Assembly: GCA_003561815.1 (NCBI GenBank)
Contig: PWVP01000015.1
Span: 1 to 25,506, forward strand
Direction: 5' to 3'
Origin: Campylobacterota bacterium
GTDB lineage: Bacteria; Campylobacterota; Campylobacteria; Campylobacterales; SZUA-545
Length of the DNA: 25,506 nucleotides
The position numbers and the translations under genes are program-made. The notes beneath the pieces are model-generated. The model saw nothing but the letters and a program-made list of their open reading frames with translations, was not told the DNA's origin and searched no databases. Of this stretch, positions 12,805 to 20,891 are shown piece by piece. How positions within the stretch are numbered: the first letter of the stretch is position 1; each line of letters opens with the position of its first letter.

Positions 12805-14700
12805 ATGCGCGCCCTTCTGGCACTCTGGCTGCTGGCACTCTCGCTGAGCGCCGAGCCGATCGCTCTGAGCGCTGAGGAGCTAAGCCGCGATCTCATCGGG
12901 CTGGGGGCGTATGTGATCGATAAGAGGCAGCAGCTCAGCCCGCAAGCGGTGCTTGAGGCGGAGGATCTGCAGCCGCTGGTGCGCTCCAATCACGGCTACG
13001 ATCAGCGGCTCTACTGGGTGCGCTATCGGTTTGAAAACAGCGGCGATCGCCCCTTGAGTGCTGTACTCTACAACCCCCGGCCCGGTATGCAGTTTATCGA
13101 TGTGCACCTCTTTGGCCCCCAGGGGTACGCCCACTACCCGATGGGGGTGCTAAGCGCCCTGGATAAGCGATCGCTTAAGAGTATCTTTAGCAATGTCCGT
13201 CTCGATCTGGCACCCGGTGAGCAGATGGAGGTGGTGATCGCGATGCAGACCTTTGGGGTGATGGAGGCCGCCTGGCAGCTGGAGGGTCTGGAGGCGTTTT
13301 ATGCGATCGAGTCGCGTCAGTTGATGGTACTGCTCTTTTTTGCGGTCTTTTTGTTGACGCTGGTTTTTAAAAACCTGCTGCTCTACGGCTCGGTGCGTGA
13401 GCGGCTCTATCTCTTCTACTCCCTCTTTCTGGTGAGCAATGTCCTCTTTAACAGCACCGTCGGTGGGCTGAGCTACCTGCTGCTCTCAGACTGGGTGGAT
13501 AACTATCTGCTCAGCAGTATGGGGTGGGTGATGGCGATGCTCGCCTCCAGCTTCGTCTGGATCTTTACCTACCTCTTCTTTTTAGGGAGCGGGCCGGTGG
13601 GGCTGCTGCGCAATATCACCATCGCGATCGTGGTGCTCAACACCGCAGTGGTGCTGATCTTTGCGTATGGCTTCGTGGCGGATATGACGCTGCTGCGCTT
13701 TACCCCGCTGGCGCTTCTGCTAGGCTATAGCGAGTCGGTGCTGCTCTTTATCATCGCGGTGGTGATGTTTATCAAACGGCGCCCCGGATCGGGCTACTTC
13801 ATGCTCGCACACCTCTTCTATGTCGCTTCGATCGTGAGCTTTTTGATGCTTCTTGATGGCACGGTGCGCCAGAGCCTCTTTGTGAGCCACCTGCCGCTCT
13901 TTGGCACGATGGCGACAGCGTTTTTGATGTCGATCTCTCTGAGCTCCCGCCTCAAAGCACTCAAGCAGCAAAACAGCCGCTATCTCGATCAGATCCAGCG
14001 AAACGAGCACTTTGTGACCATCGGATCGAGTGTTTACTTTATCGTCCATCAGTGGAAGCAGCCGCTCTCGGCCCTCTCGGCGCTGGTTTTGCGGCTGCAG
14101 CACCTGATCGAACAGGAGCCCCAAAAGCCGCTCGCCTCTTTGGGTAGGCTCGCCGATCGGATCGAGGATCGAGTCGGCCAGATGAACGAGAGCATGAACT
14201 CCGCGAGGGAGTTTTTCACAAAGCGGCTAAGCCACGAGGAGGCGTTTAGTCTCCGCGAGCAGTTTCGCAAGATCCGCCTAAGCCTCTCTGAGCGGCTATC
14301 GGCCCACGCCATCTCGCTGGAGTTTAAAGGGGGCGAGAAGCTCTGGATGGATGGCAACGCCAACCTCTTTCTCAACGCCTTTTTAAATCTGATCAATAAC
14401 AGCATCGACGCGATTATCGCCGTGCGTCCAGCCCAGGGGGTCATCACCGTCACCACCTGCGAAACACCAGAGGGGATCGTGGTCTCGATCGAGGATAACG
14501 GCGGCGGGATCGATCCGGCTATCCTAAAGCGGATCTTCGAGCCCTTTAACACCTCCAAACGCGACGGCACCGGCATCGGCCTGGTGCTCTCCAAGAACAT
14601 CCTCCAGGACTACTTTGGCGCGACGCTAAACTTCGAAACCGACACAAAGGGAACCCGCCTAAGCGTGGTGTTTGGCCCTAAAAAAGCGTACCCTGCTTGA
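12805..14700 (+). CDS. 7TM-DISM sensor histidine kinase
   Basis: 631 aa. A signal-like segment (1-16) precedes a periplasmic 7TMR-DISM extracellular domain of about 150 aa (YWVRYRFENSGDRPLSAVLY is its typical core). About seven membrane helices lie between about 171 and 385, then a short coiled linker. The DHp helix has phosphoacceptor H415 in the HQWKQPL box typical of Campylobacterota kinases. The HATPase domain shows N-box NLINNSID (about 528), G1 DNGGGI (D564), F-box IFEPFNTSK and G2 GTGIGL (G588), so it should be active. DISM domains are thought to sense small ligands such as carbohydrates; the signal here is unknown. The ATG follows the regulator's TAG with no gap, indicating translational coupling. 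Its 3' end overlaps the opposing rnhB by 23 bp. Confidence 0.92.
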   Translation: MRALLALWLLALSLSAEPIALSAEELSRDLIGLGAYVIDKRQQLSPQAVLEAEDLQPLVRSNHGYDQRLYWVRYRFENSGDRPLSAVLYNPRPGMQFIDVHLFGPQGYAHYPMGVLSALDKRSLKSIFSNVRLDLAPGEQMEVVIAMQTFGVMEAAWQLEGLEAFYAIESRQLMVLLFFAVFLLTLVFKNLLLYGSVRERLYLFYSLFLVSNVLFNSTVGGLSYLLLSDWVDNYLLSSMGWVMAMLASSFVWIFTYLFFLGSGPVGLLRNITIAIVVLNTAVVLIFAYGFVADMTLLRFTPLALLLGYSESVLLFIIAVVMFIKRRPGSGYFMLAHLFYVASIVSFLMLLDGTVRQSLFVSHLPLFGTMATAFLMSISLSSRLKALKQQNSRYLDQIQRNEHFVTIGSSVYFIVHQWKQPLSALSALVLRLQHLIEQEPQKPLASLGRLADRIEDRVGQMNESMNSAREFFTKRLSHEEAFSLREQFRKIRLSLSERLSAHAISLEFKGGEKLWMDGNANLFLNAFLNLINNSIDAIIAVRPAQGVITVTTCETPEGIVVSIEDNGGGIDPAILKRIFEPFNTSKRDGTGIGLVLSKNILQDYFGATLNFETDTKGTRLSVVFGPKKAYPA

Positions 14701-15229
14701 GCGCTTTGGGTCGGAAGCTTTTGCGGTGTAGGGGTGTGAGGCCGTAGCGCTCGATCGCTTCGATGTGTGCTCGGGTGCCGTAGCCCTGGTGCTTTTCAAA
14801 GCCGTACTCGGGATAATCGCTTCCTGCGGCGATCAGGGCGCGATCTTTGGTCACTTTCGCCAGAATGCTCGCAGCGGCCACCTGTGGTACCTGCGCATCG
14901 GCTTTGATAAGCGTCTCAAATCCGATCGCGCCGAAGGTGCAGTGCCCATCAAAGAGGTAGCGATCGGCATTAAGAGCCGATCGGATTGTCTCCAGGCCAG
15001 CCTTTAGGCATGCGCTGAGCCCCTTTGTGTCGATCGCCTCGGCCTCAAAGTGTACGATATGATAATCGCTTGTGGCGACGATCGCCTCATAGAGCTTCTC
15101 GCGGCGGGTAGCGGTGAGTTTTTTGGAGTCGCTCAGCCCCTCGATCGGCGTGTGTAGCACCACCCCGGCCATCACCAGCGGCCCGGCCAGGCAGCCGCGT
15201 CCGGCTTCGTCGATGCCGCACAGGCTCAT
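14678..15229 (-). CDS. rnhB: Ribonuclease HII
   Basis: Cuts the RNA strand of RNA-DNA hybrids and starts removal of single ribonucleotides from DNA. The four catalytic acids are visible: D7 and E8 in GIDEAGRG, D94 in YLFDGH and D129 in SILAKVTKDR; the HQGYGT motif is also present. It is 183 aa, close to the usual bacterial length. The start is the ATG at 15229: it overlaps the stop of the upstream ATPase gene (ATGA) and has AGGGAGG 4-5 nt upstream. The ATG at 15256 would lie inside the ATPase gene without need. Co-transcribed with that ATPase; tail-to-tail overlap with the kinase gene. Confidence 0.96.
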   Translation of the reverse strand: MSLCGIDEAGRGCLAGPLVMAGVVLHTPIEGLSDSKKLTATRREKLYEAIVATSDYHIVHFEAEAIDTKGLSACLKAGLETIRSALNADRYLFDGHCTFGAIGFETLIKADAQVPQVAAASILAKVTKDRALIAAGSDYPEYGFEKHQGYGTRAHIEAIERYGLTPLHRKSFRPKALKQGTLF

Positions 15230-16296
15230 GCCGCCTCCCTTAGCGCCCACTCCCAAAACGGCACCGCCTCAACGGTGCGCCTTGGCTCATCGCGCTGGTA
15301 GCTAAAGCCCATCGTCACAAACTCGACCCGCTCCGCAAGCGGCGATCGGCCCAAAGCGGCCAGACGCACCTGCAGGCTCTCCGGGGTGGGAAAGGGCAGG
15401 GCGATCACCGCGCGGCTCTCATCGGGCAGAAGGGCGTCGATATAGTCGGCATAGAGGGGGTGGCGCCCTTGTTTGATCAGCTCTAAAGAGACCATCGCCT
15501 CGAAGGTGCGGCTAAAGGCCTTTTGGAAAGTGACCGCCTGGCGCAGCGCGAAGTCGTAGCCAAAGAGCTTCTGCGGGGCGCGATCGGTGCCGTGTTTGTC
15601 GATGGCGATCAGCTGATGCGCGGCGATAAGCTCATGGGTGAGGCGGTAGAGCTTGTCCTTGGAGATTTTGATGCGCGATTTTAGGGCGGTGTAGGCCTGA
15701 TGGGGCGAGAGGCTAAAGCCGCTGCGCTCCAGGTAGTAGCTATAGAGGTGGCGCGCGATGGGATCGGGCAGCATCAGCGCAAGACGCTCCTGGTAGCGGC
15801 GCAGACGGTGCAGCTCATCAAGCCCCAAGAGCTCGGGCAGCCCCCCTAAACGCAGGTAGTCGGCAAACTGCCCCTCCGGATCGTCCGCGCGTTTTTGAAA
15901 GGCGAGAAACTCCTCAAAGTCCAGAGGCCAGAGCCGGTGATGGGTAAAGCCCGGCGGCACATGGCGCGGATCGTCACAGCCGAGCAGTACCCGTGGCGGC
16001 AGGATCTCTAAAGAGAGCTGATCGCACCACCCATCCAGCGCAAGAAGGGTGATGTTGCGATCGGTCATGAGCGCTGAGAGCTCCTGTGCGAGCGTGGCGT
16101 GCTGCAGTCTGCTATCGGCCAGATCGAGATAGAGCGCGTCCCCTTCATGCTGGCGGCAGCGATCGAGCAGCAGGTGGGTTTTGCCACTGCCCGGTGGTCC
16201 GCTGATGGCCAAACGGGCCGCTTGGGGGATCGCTTTTCGGGGGATGAACCCCCCGCGTCTGTGGCGCATCGTGAGATAGGCTTCAAGCTGTTCCAT
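15226..16296 (-). CDS. AAA-family ATPase (AAA_14/DUF4143-like)
   Basis: 356 aa with a Walker A loop GPPGSGKT at residues 33-40. A Walker-B-like strand (ITLLALDGW) has Asp but not the usual second acid. HRLWPLDFEEFL and YLRLGGLPELL are characteristic of the AAA_14/DUF4143 group, whose members are often described only as ATP-binding proteins. The C-terminal half looks like a winged-helix and nuclease-like module (ALKSRIKISKDKLYRLTHEL), without a motif I can name. The specific role is unknown. The ribosome site before the ATG is poor; a TACACT hexamer (16309-16304) ends only 7 nt from the ATG, so a leaderless transcript is possible. The gene is divergent from the ribosomal operon. Confidence 0.75.
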   Translation of the reverse strand: MEQLEAYLTMRHRRGGFIPRKAIPQAARLAISGPPGSGKTHLLLDRCRQHEGDALYLDLADSRLQHATLAQELSALMTDRNITLLALDGWCDQLSLEILPPRVLLGCDDPRHVPPGFTHHRLWPLDFEEFLAFQKRADDPEGQFADYLRLGGLPELLGLDELHRLRRYQERLALMLPDPIARHLYSYYLERSGFSLSPHQAYTALKSRIKISKDKLYRLTHELIAAHQLIAIDKHGTDRAPQKLFGYDFALRQAVTFQKAFSRTFEAMVSLELIKQGRHPLYADYIDALLPDESRAVIALPFPTPESLQVRLAALGRSPLAERVEFVTMGFSYQRDEPRRTVEAVPFWEWALREAA

Positions 16297-16323
16297 GCTT
16301 CGTAGTGTAGCCGATCGGTTTTG

Positions 16324-16344
16324 ATTTCCTTATTAAAAGGAAAT
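16324..16344. repeat. Inverted repeat in the AAA gene / rpsJ intergenic region
   Basis: ATTTCCTT, spacer ATTAA, AAGGAAAT: a perfect 8-bp palindrome with a 5-bp spacer, 18 bp upstream of the rpsJ promoter -35 and 27 bp upstream of the ATPase ATG. It could be an operator serving one or both divergent genes. The 190-bp region also holds the palindrome TTTCCGGAAA at 16402-16411. Confidence 0.45.
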
Positions 16345-16361
16345 GAATTGGCTCTTGTGTA

Positions 16362-16390
16362 TTGATTTGTGCCGCTCTTTTGGCTAGAAT
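16362..16390 (+). promoter_or_regulatory. Promoter of the ribosomal protein operon
   Basis: TTGATT (16362-16367), a spacer of exactly 17 bp, and TAGAAT (16385-16390). This is a strong sigma70-type match and the only good one in the 190 bp before rpsJ. Transcription would begin near 16397, giving a leader of about 90 nt. Confidence 0.72.
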
Positions 16391-16427
16391 CCCACTTCCA
16401 TTTTCCGGAAATGCTGCACTTTTTTAA

Positions 16428-16444
16428 GTAGAGTGTTGCTCTAC
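16428..16444 (+). promoter_or_regulatory. Hairpin in the rpsJ leader
   Basis: GTAGAG, loop TGTTG, CTCTAC: a 6-bp stem in the 5' leader, 42 nt before the rpsJ ATG. It may be part of a leader structure for autogenous control, which in other bacteria is done by L4 on S10 operons. It is too small to be sure. Confidence 0.35.
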
Positions 16445-16486
16445 GGGTGGGGCTTTTCACAGAAATTCGAAGGACCAAAGACGGTT

Positions 16487-16804
16487 ATGGAAAAGATTAG
16501 ACTGAAGCTCAAGGCTTACGACCATCGCGTACTGGACAAGTCCGTGACCGCGATTACCGAGGCGGTTAAGCGCTCCGGCGCAGAGCTGATCGGGCCGGTG
16601 CCCATGCCGACGAAGATTCGTCGCTACACCGTGCTCCGCTCGCCGCACATCAACAAAGACTCCCGCGAGCAGTTTGAGATCCGGGTTCACTCACGCATGA
16701 TCGACATCGTATTCGCAACCAGCGATACCGTCGATTCACTGATGAAGCTCGATCTGGCTCCCGAGGTGGATGTTGAAGTCCGCTCTATGGCAAACAAGGG
16801 TTAA
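16487..16804 (+). CDS. rpsJ: 30S ribosomal protein S10
   Basis: 105 aa, close to the family's usual 103. S10 sits in the 30S head and also works in transcription antitermination as NusE. Conserved segments are MEKIRLKLKAYDHRVLD at the N-terminus and PMPTKIRRYTVLRSPHINKD with EQFEIRVHSR in the middle. The start is the ATG at 16487; the longer frame to 16433 would add an unrelated 18 residues lying in the leader hairpin. AAGGA is the only ribosome site nearby and is rather distant (12 nt). First gene of the operon, 3 bp before rplC. Confidence 0.97.
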   Translation: MEKIRLKLKAYDHRVLDKSVTAITEAVKRSGAELIGPVPMPTKIRRYTVLRSPHINKDSREQFEIRVHSRMIDIVFATSDTVDSLMKLDLAPEVDVEVRSMANKG

Positions 16805-16807
16805 GGC

Positions 16808-17386
16808 ATGGAGTACATCGTAGAGAAAATCGGCATGTCCCGCACCGTAGGGGTTCCCTCCGTAGCGGTGACACTGCTGAAGGTAAAAGAGACGCAAGTT
16901 GTCCAGAAGGTGGACGAAGATCAGGCGTTGGTGGCCTACTCTCAGGGTAAAACCACCAATAAAGCGATCGCAGGCAATCAGAAGAAGCACAACCTCTCTA
17001 AAGAGTTTAACCGCTTCGCCACCATCAGCGCCCCCGGTGCCGAGGTGGGCCCGATCGACTGCGCCGCGCTGGCCGAAGGGGCCAACCTGAAAGCCTCCTT
17101 CAAGACCAAAGGGCGCGGTTTTACCGGCGTTATCAAGCGCTGGAACTTCGCCGGTGGCCCGCAGACGCACGGTAGCCGCTTTCACCGCGCACCCGGTTCG
17201 ATCGGCAACGCTGAGTTTCCCGGTCGCGTCTTTCCCGGTCGCAAAATGCCCGGTCAGTACGGCGTGGAGCAGGTGACGGTGAAGTGCTCGGTGGTCAGCT
17301 TCGATGCAGAGAATAAAATCATCGCGGTTAAAGGCAGCGTACCGGGTGCCAACGGCGCTCTGGGCCGCGTAAAGGTGATCTCATGA
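16808..17386 (+). CDS. rplC: 50S ribosomal protein L3
   Basis: 192 aa, slightly shorter than the E. coli protein. L3 binds early to 23S rRNA near the peptidyl transferase centre. The family core is visible: KGRGFTGVIKRWNF, GPQTHGSRFHRAPGSIG and PGRVFPGRKMPGQYG. TAAGG precedes the ATG by 4 nt. The stop overlaps the start of rplD as ATGA. One GCGATCGC octamer lies inside (16964). Confidence 0.97.
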   Translation: MEYIVEKIGMSRTVGVPSVAVTLLKVKETQVVQKVDEDQALVAYSQGKTTNKAIAGNQKKHNLSKEFNRFATISAPGAEVGPIDCAALAEGANLKASFKTKGRGFTGVIKRWNFAGGPQTHGSRFHRAPGSIGNAEFPGRVFPGRKMPGQYGVEQVTVKCSVVSFDAENKIIAVKGSVPGANGALGRVKVIS

Positions 17387-17997
17387 GTAAAGCGATTGTT
17401 CTAAACGAGAAATTCGAGAAGTCCGGTGAGGTGGATCTGCCCGCAAAGTTTGAAGAGATTAGCGAGCAGAACCTCTACCTCTATGCCAAATCTTTTCTGG
17501 CGGGGATTCGTAGCTCAAACGCCACGGCCAAAACCCGCGCAGAGGTGAGCGGCACCGGCAAAAAGCCCTTCGCACAGAAAGGGGGCGGTCGTGCCCGCCA
17601 GGGAAGTCTGCGCGCGCCGACCTTCGTCGGTGGTGGTGTGACTTTCGCCCCTCGCAGCAACCGCAACTTCACCCAGAAGGTGAACAAAAAGCAGAAGCGG
17701 CTGGCCCTTGAGTATGTGCTCAATCGCAAAGCGGCCGAAGGAAGCCTGATGGTGGTGGACTCTTTAGAGATCGCTTCAGGCAAAACCAAAGACGCTGCCG
17801 CAATGGCCAAAAAGCTCGCACCCCGAGATGGCCTCTTTGTGGTTTCGTCTCTGAACGAAAAAAACTATCTGGCGTTTCGCAACCTCTCTAGCCACTACCT
17901 GATGGAGGCCAGTGAGCTAAACGCCTATATCGCAGCAAGTTATCGTGTGATCGTTATGGAAAAAGCGGTACTTGACTCTATTGTGAAAGAGGGCTGA
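17383..17997 (+). CDS. rplD: 50S ribosomal protein L4
   Basis: 204 aa. It has the GTGKKPFAQKGGGRARQGSL loop that enters the exit tunnel and the KVNKKQKRLAL helix. L4 contacts the tunnel and in some bacteria represses its own S10 operon. Start overlaps rplC by 4 bp; rplW follows after 1 bp. Confidence 0.97.
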   Translation: MSKAIVLNEKFEKSGEVDLPAKFEEISEQNLYLYAKSFLAGIRSSNATAKTRAEVSGTGKKPFAQKGGGRARQGSLRAPTFVGGGVTFAPRSNRNFTQKVNKKQKRLALEYVLNRKAAEGSLMVVDSLEIASGKTKDAAAMAKKLAPRDGLFVVSSLNEKNYLAFRNLSSHYLMEASELNAYIAASYRVIVMEKAVLDSIVKEG

Positions 17998-17998
17998 T

Positions 17999-18280
17999 AT
18001 GGCGGATATTACCGATATCAAGTCGATTCTCTACACAGAAAAGACTCTGGGTCTGCAAGAGCACGGTGTGGTTGTGGTTCAGACCTCAACCCGTATGACT
18101 AAAAACCGTCTTAAAGAGGTGTTTCGTGAGTACTTTGGTGTCACACCCAAAAGCGTAAACTCACTACGCGCTACAGGCAAAGTCAAGCGGTTTCGCGGGA
18201 TTTTGGGTCAGCGCGAAAGCTACAAGAAGTTCTATGTGACGCTCCCAGACGGGGCGCAGCTAGAATCTCTGGCGGTATAA
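17999..18280 (+). CDS. rplW: 50S ribosomal protein L23
   Basis: 93 aa. L23 lies at the tunnel exit and is a docking site for trigger factor and SRP. Typical features are SILYTEKTLGL near the start, TKNRLKEVFREYFGVTPKSVN and the basic loop KVKRFRGILGQRESYKKFYV. It starts 1 bp after rplD. Confidence 0.96.
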   Translation: MADITDIKSILYTEKTLGLQEHGVVVVQTSTRMTKNRLKEVFREYFGVTPKSVNSLRATGKVKRFRGILGQRESYKKFYVTLPDGAQLESLAV

Positions 18281-18289
18281 GGAGAGAAG

Positions 18290-19129
18290 ATGGCAATTAA
18301 AACCTATAAACCCTATACCCCCTCCCGCCGCTTCATGTCGGGACTGGATAGCTCGGACATTACCGCCAAGCCCTCCGTCTCCAAGCTGCTGGTGCGCGTT
18401 AAGGCGAGCGCCGGTCGTAACAACAACGGCCGCATCACCTCCCGCCACCGCGAAGCGGGCGCGAAGAAGCTCTATCGCATCATCGACTTCAAGCGCAACA
18501 AGTTTGGCGTTGAGGGGCGTGTTGCGACGGTTGAGTACGATCCGTACCGCAACTGCCGCATCGCACTGGTGAACTACACCGATGGCGATAAGCGCTACAT
18601 CCTTCAGGCCGATGGCATGAAGGTGGGCGATAAAGTACAGGCGGCCGAGAGCGGGCTGGATATCGTTACCGGCAACGCGATGAAGCTTAAGAGCATCCCG
18701 GTGGGTACCATTATCCACAATATCGAGATGAAACCCGGCAAAGGGGGCCAGATCGCCCGCAGCGCCGGCGGCTATGCGCAGCTGATGGGCCGCGAGGGGA
18801 AATACACCATCGTGCGTCTGCCCAGCAGCGAGGTGCGCTACATCCTGAGCGAGTGCATGGCGACCATCGGTATGGTGGGCAATGCGGACTTCTTTAACCG
18901 CACCATCGGTAAAGCGGGCCGTGCGCGACACATGGGTATCCGTCCGCAAACCCGCGGTTCGGCGATGAACCCCATCGATCACCCCCACGGTGGTGGTGAG
19001 GGCAAATCAAACGGCCACCGTCCGCCCGTTTCGCCCTGGGGTCAGCAGTGTAAGGGCCTTAAGACCCGCAAGAAGTCTAAGCCCTCCAGCAAGTACATTA
19101 TCACCAGACGGAAAAAAGGCGTGAGGTAA
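18290..19129 (+). CDS. rplB: 50S ribosomal protein L2
   Basis: 279 aa, normal length. L2 is needed for subunit joining and peptidyl transferase activity. The C-terminal signature HPHGGGEGKSNGHRPPVSPW and the N-terminal KTYKPYTPSRRFM are present, and the chain ends in a basic tail (RRKKGVR). AAGGAGAG lies 6 nt before the ATG. A 242-aa frame on the opposite strand (18260-18988) is a shadow. Confidence 0.98.
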   Translation: MAIKTYKPYTPSRRFMSGLDSSDITAKPSVSKLLVRVKASAGRNNNGRITSRHREAGAKKLYRIIDFKRNKFGVEGRVATVEYDPYRNCRIALVNYTDGDKRYILQADGMKVGDKVQAAESGLDIVTGNAMKLKSIPVGTIIHNIEMKPGKGGQIARSAGGYAQLMGREGKYTIVRLPSSEVRYILSECMATIGMVGNADFFNRTIGKAGRARHMGIRPQTRGSAMNPIDHPHGGGEGKSNGHRPPVSPWGQQCKGLKTRKKSKPSSKYIITRRKKGVR

Positions 19130-19133
19130 GACC

Positions 19134-19415
19134 ATGGCAAGATCACTAAAAAAAGGGCCGTTTATTGATGATCATCTTCTCAAGAAGGTGTTCAAGGCCA
19201 AAAAAGAGAACTCCAACAAGCCCATCAAAACCTGGTCGCGCCGCAGCACCATCAGCCCCGATTTCGTGGGTCTGACCTTTTTGGTGCACAACGGTCGCAA
19301 CCATGTGGCGGTGTATATCACCGAGAACCACATCGGGTACAAACTGGGCGAGTTTGTCGCAACCCGGACCTTCCACGGTCACAAGGGCAGCGTACAGAAG
19401 AAGATAGGAAAGTAA
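19134..19415 (+). CDS. rpsS: 30S ribosomal protein S19
   Basis: 93 aa with the universal start ARSLKKGPFIDDHLLKKV and the core HNGRNHVAVYITENHIGYKL and GEFVATRTFHGH. It sits in the 30S head with S13. An A7 run (19148-19154) in codons 4-6 is correctly in frame, a useful control for the frameshifts elsewhere in the window. Confidence 0.97.
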   Translation: MARSLKKGPFIDDHLLKKVFKAKKENSNKPIKTWSRRSTISPDFVGLTFLVHNGRNHVAVYITENHIGYKLGEFVATRTFHGHKGSVQKKIGK

Positions 19416-19416
19416 G

Positions 19417-19749
19417 ATGAGTAGAGCACTGCTAAAAAATATTCGTCTTTCACCCACCAAGGCACGCCTGATCGGTCGCGAGATCCAGGGGATGAACGCA
19501 GAGGCCGCTTTGGCCGCTTTGCAGTTTATGCCGAACAAGGCGGCGCGGATCATCTATAAAGTGGTCGCTTCCGCTGTGGCCAATGCTGGGCTGGAGGCCA
19601 ATGAGGCCACCGTCTCAAGCTGTCGTGTCGATCAAGGTCCGGTTCTGCGCCGCTGGAGACCCCGTGCTCGCGGTCGCGCAACCCCTATCCGCAAACCAAC
19701 TGCGAACATTCTTGTTGAAGTGGCGGAAGCCAAAAAAGGTGGTGAATAA
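19417..19749 (+). CDS. rplV: 50S ribosomal protein L22
   Basis: 110 aa. Conserved RLSPTKARLIGREIQGM and the hairpin RRWRPRARGRATPIRKPTA that lines the exit tunnel and takes part in macrolide sensitivity. It starts 1 bp after rpsS; its last base is the first base of the rpsC ATG. Confidence 0.97.
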   Translation: MSRALLKNIRLSPTKARLIGREIQGMNAEAALAALQFMPNKAARIIYKVVASAVANAGLEANEATVSSCRVDQGPVLRRWRPRARGRATPIRKPTANILVEVAEAKKGGE

Positions 19750-20462
19750 TGGGTCAGAAAGTACATCCTATCGGTCTACGCCTGGGGATTAATACCAACT
19801 GGAAATCCCGTTGGTTCCCCGGCAAAGCCCAGACCGTTTCCAACATCGGTGAGGACCATAAGGTTCGCACCTTTTTGAAAAAGAAGCTCTACTACGCCGG
19901 AGTGAGCGAGATTATCATCGAGCGCACCGTGAAGAAACTCAAGGTGACGCTGGTGGTTGCCCGTCCTGGCGTTGTGATCGGCAAGCGCGGCGGCGAGATC
20001 GAGAAGATCAAGCAGCAGCTCTCGTCTTTGGTCAACAAAGAGGTCATTATCAACATTAAAGAGGAGCGCCGTCCTCAGCTTTCAGCCCAGCTCTCAGCTG
20101 AGAATGTCGCCACCCAGCTTGAAAAGCGGGTTGCGTTCCGCCGCGCCATGAAAAAGGTGATGCAGGGCGCGCTCAAATCCGGTGCCAAGGGGATCCGTAT
20201 TCAGGTCTCCGGTCGTCTCGGCGGGGCAGAGATTGCCCGCCGTGAGTGGTACCTCGAAGGGCGCGTTCCGCTGCACACTCTCCGTGCGAAGATCGATTAC
20301 GGCTATGCCGAAGCACACACCACCTACGGTGTGATCGGCATTAAGACCTGGATCTTCAAAGGGGAGGTTCTGGCCAAAGGGATTCAGGCCGATGCTGAGC
20401 AGGGTGATTCCAAAGAGTCGCGCGAGAGCCGTGGGCCCCGCCGCGCACGCAAAGGAGAGTAA
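19749..20462 (+). CDS. rpsC: 30S ribosomal protein S3
   Basis: 237 aa. N-terminal GQKVHPIGLRLGI, a KH RNA-binding domain with VVIGKRGGEIEKIKQQL, and the C-terminal core SGRLGGAEIARREWY. The last about 20 residues are a charged tail (ESRESRGPRRARKGE). S3 lies at the mRNA entry site. One-base overlap with rplV. Confidence 0.97.
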   Translation: MGQKVHPIGLRLGINTNWKSRWFPGKAQTVSNIGEDHKVRTFLKKKLYYAGVSEIIIERTVKKLKVTLVVARPGVVIGKRGGEIEKIKQQLSSLVNKEVIINIKEERRPQLSAQLSAENVATQLEKRVAFRRAMKKVMQGALKSGAKGIRIQVSGRLGGAEIARREWYLEGRVPLHTLRAKIDYGYAEAHTTYGVIGIKTWIFKGEVLAKGIQADAEQGDSKESRESRGPRRARKGE

Positions 20463-20465
20463 ACC

Positions 20466-20891
20466 ATGCTGATGCCAAAAAGAACCAAATACCGAAAGCA
20501 GATGAAGGGCCGCAACCGTGGCGCCAGCTTTCGGGGCAACGATATCGCCTTTGGTGATATCGGAATCAAGGCGGTAGAGAATGGCCGGATCAACTCCCGC
20601 CAGATCGAAGCTGCCCGTATCGCGATGACCCGCCACATCAAACGGCAGGGTAAGGTGTGGATCCGCATTTTCCCCGATAAGCCGCTGACCAAGAAGCCGC
20701 TTGAAACCCGGATGGGTAAAGGTAAAGGCGGCGTCGATGAGTGGGTGATGAATATCAAACGCGGTCGCGTTCTCTATGAGATGGCCGGTGTGGAGGAGTC
20801 CCTCGCCCGTGAGGCGCTCACCATCGCCGCCAGTAAGCTACCGCTGAAAACAAAAATTGTAACCGTTGGGGCTGATCATGAAATATTCTGA
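20466..20891 (+). CDS. rplP: 50S ribosomal protein L16
   Basis: 141 aa. It begins with the family's usual MLMPKRTKYRKQMKGRNRG and contains WIRIFPDKPLTKKPLETRMG and the KGGVDEWV loop. L16 helps to position tRNA in the A site. GGAGAG precedes the start. Its end overlaps rpmC by 14 bp. Confidence 0.97.
   Translation: MLMPKRTKYRKQMKGRNRGASFRGNDIAFGDIGIKAVENGRINSRQIEAARIAMTRHIKRQGKVWIRIFPDKPLTKKPLETRMGKGKGGVDEWVMNIKRGRVLYEMAGVEESLAREALTIAASKLPLKTKIVTVGADHEIF

Noticed and set aside
18260..18988. 242-aa frame antisense to rplB, and 21702-22523 antisense to rplX/rplE
   Set aside because: Antisense shadows caused by codon bias of highly expressed genes; high His/Ala/Leu content and no family match.
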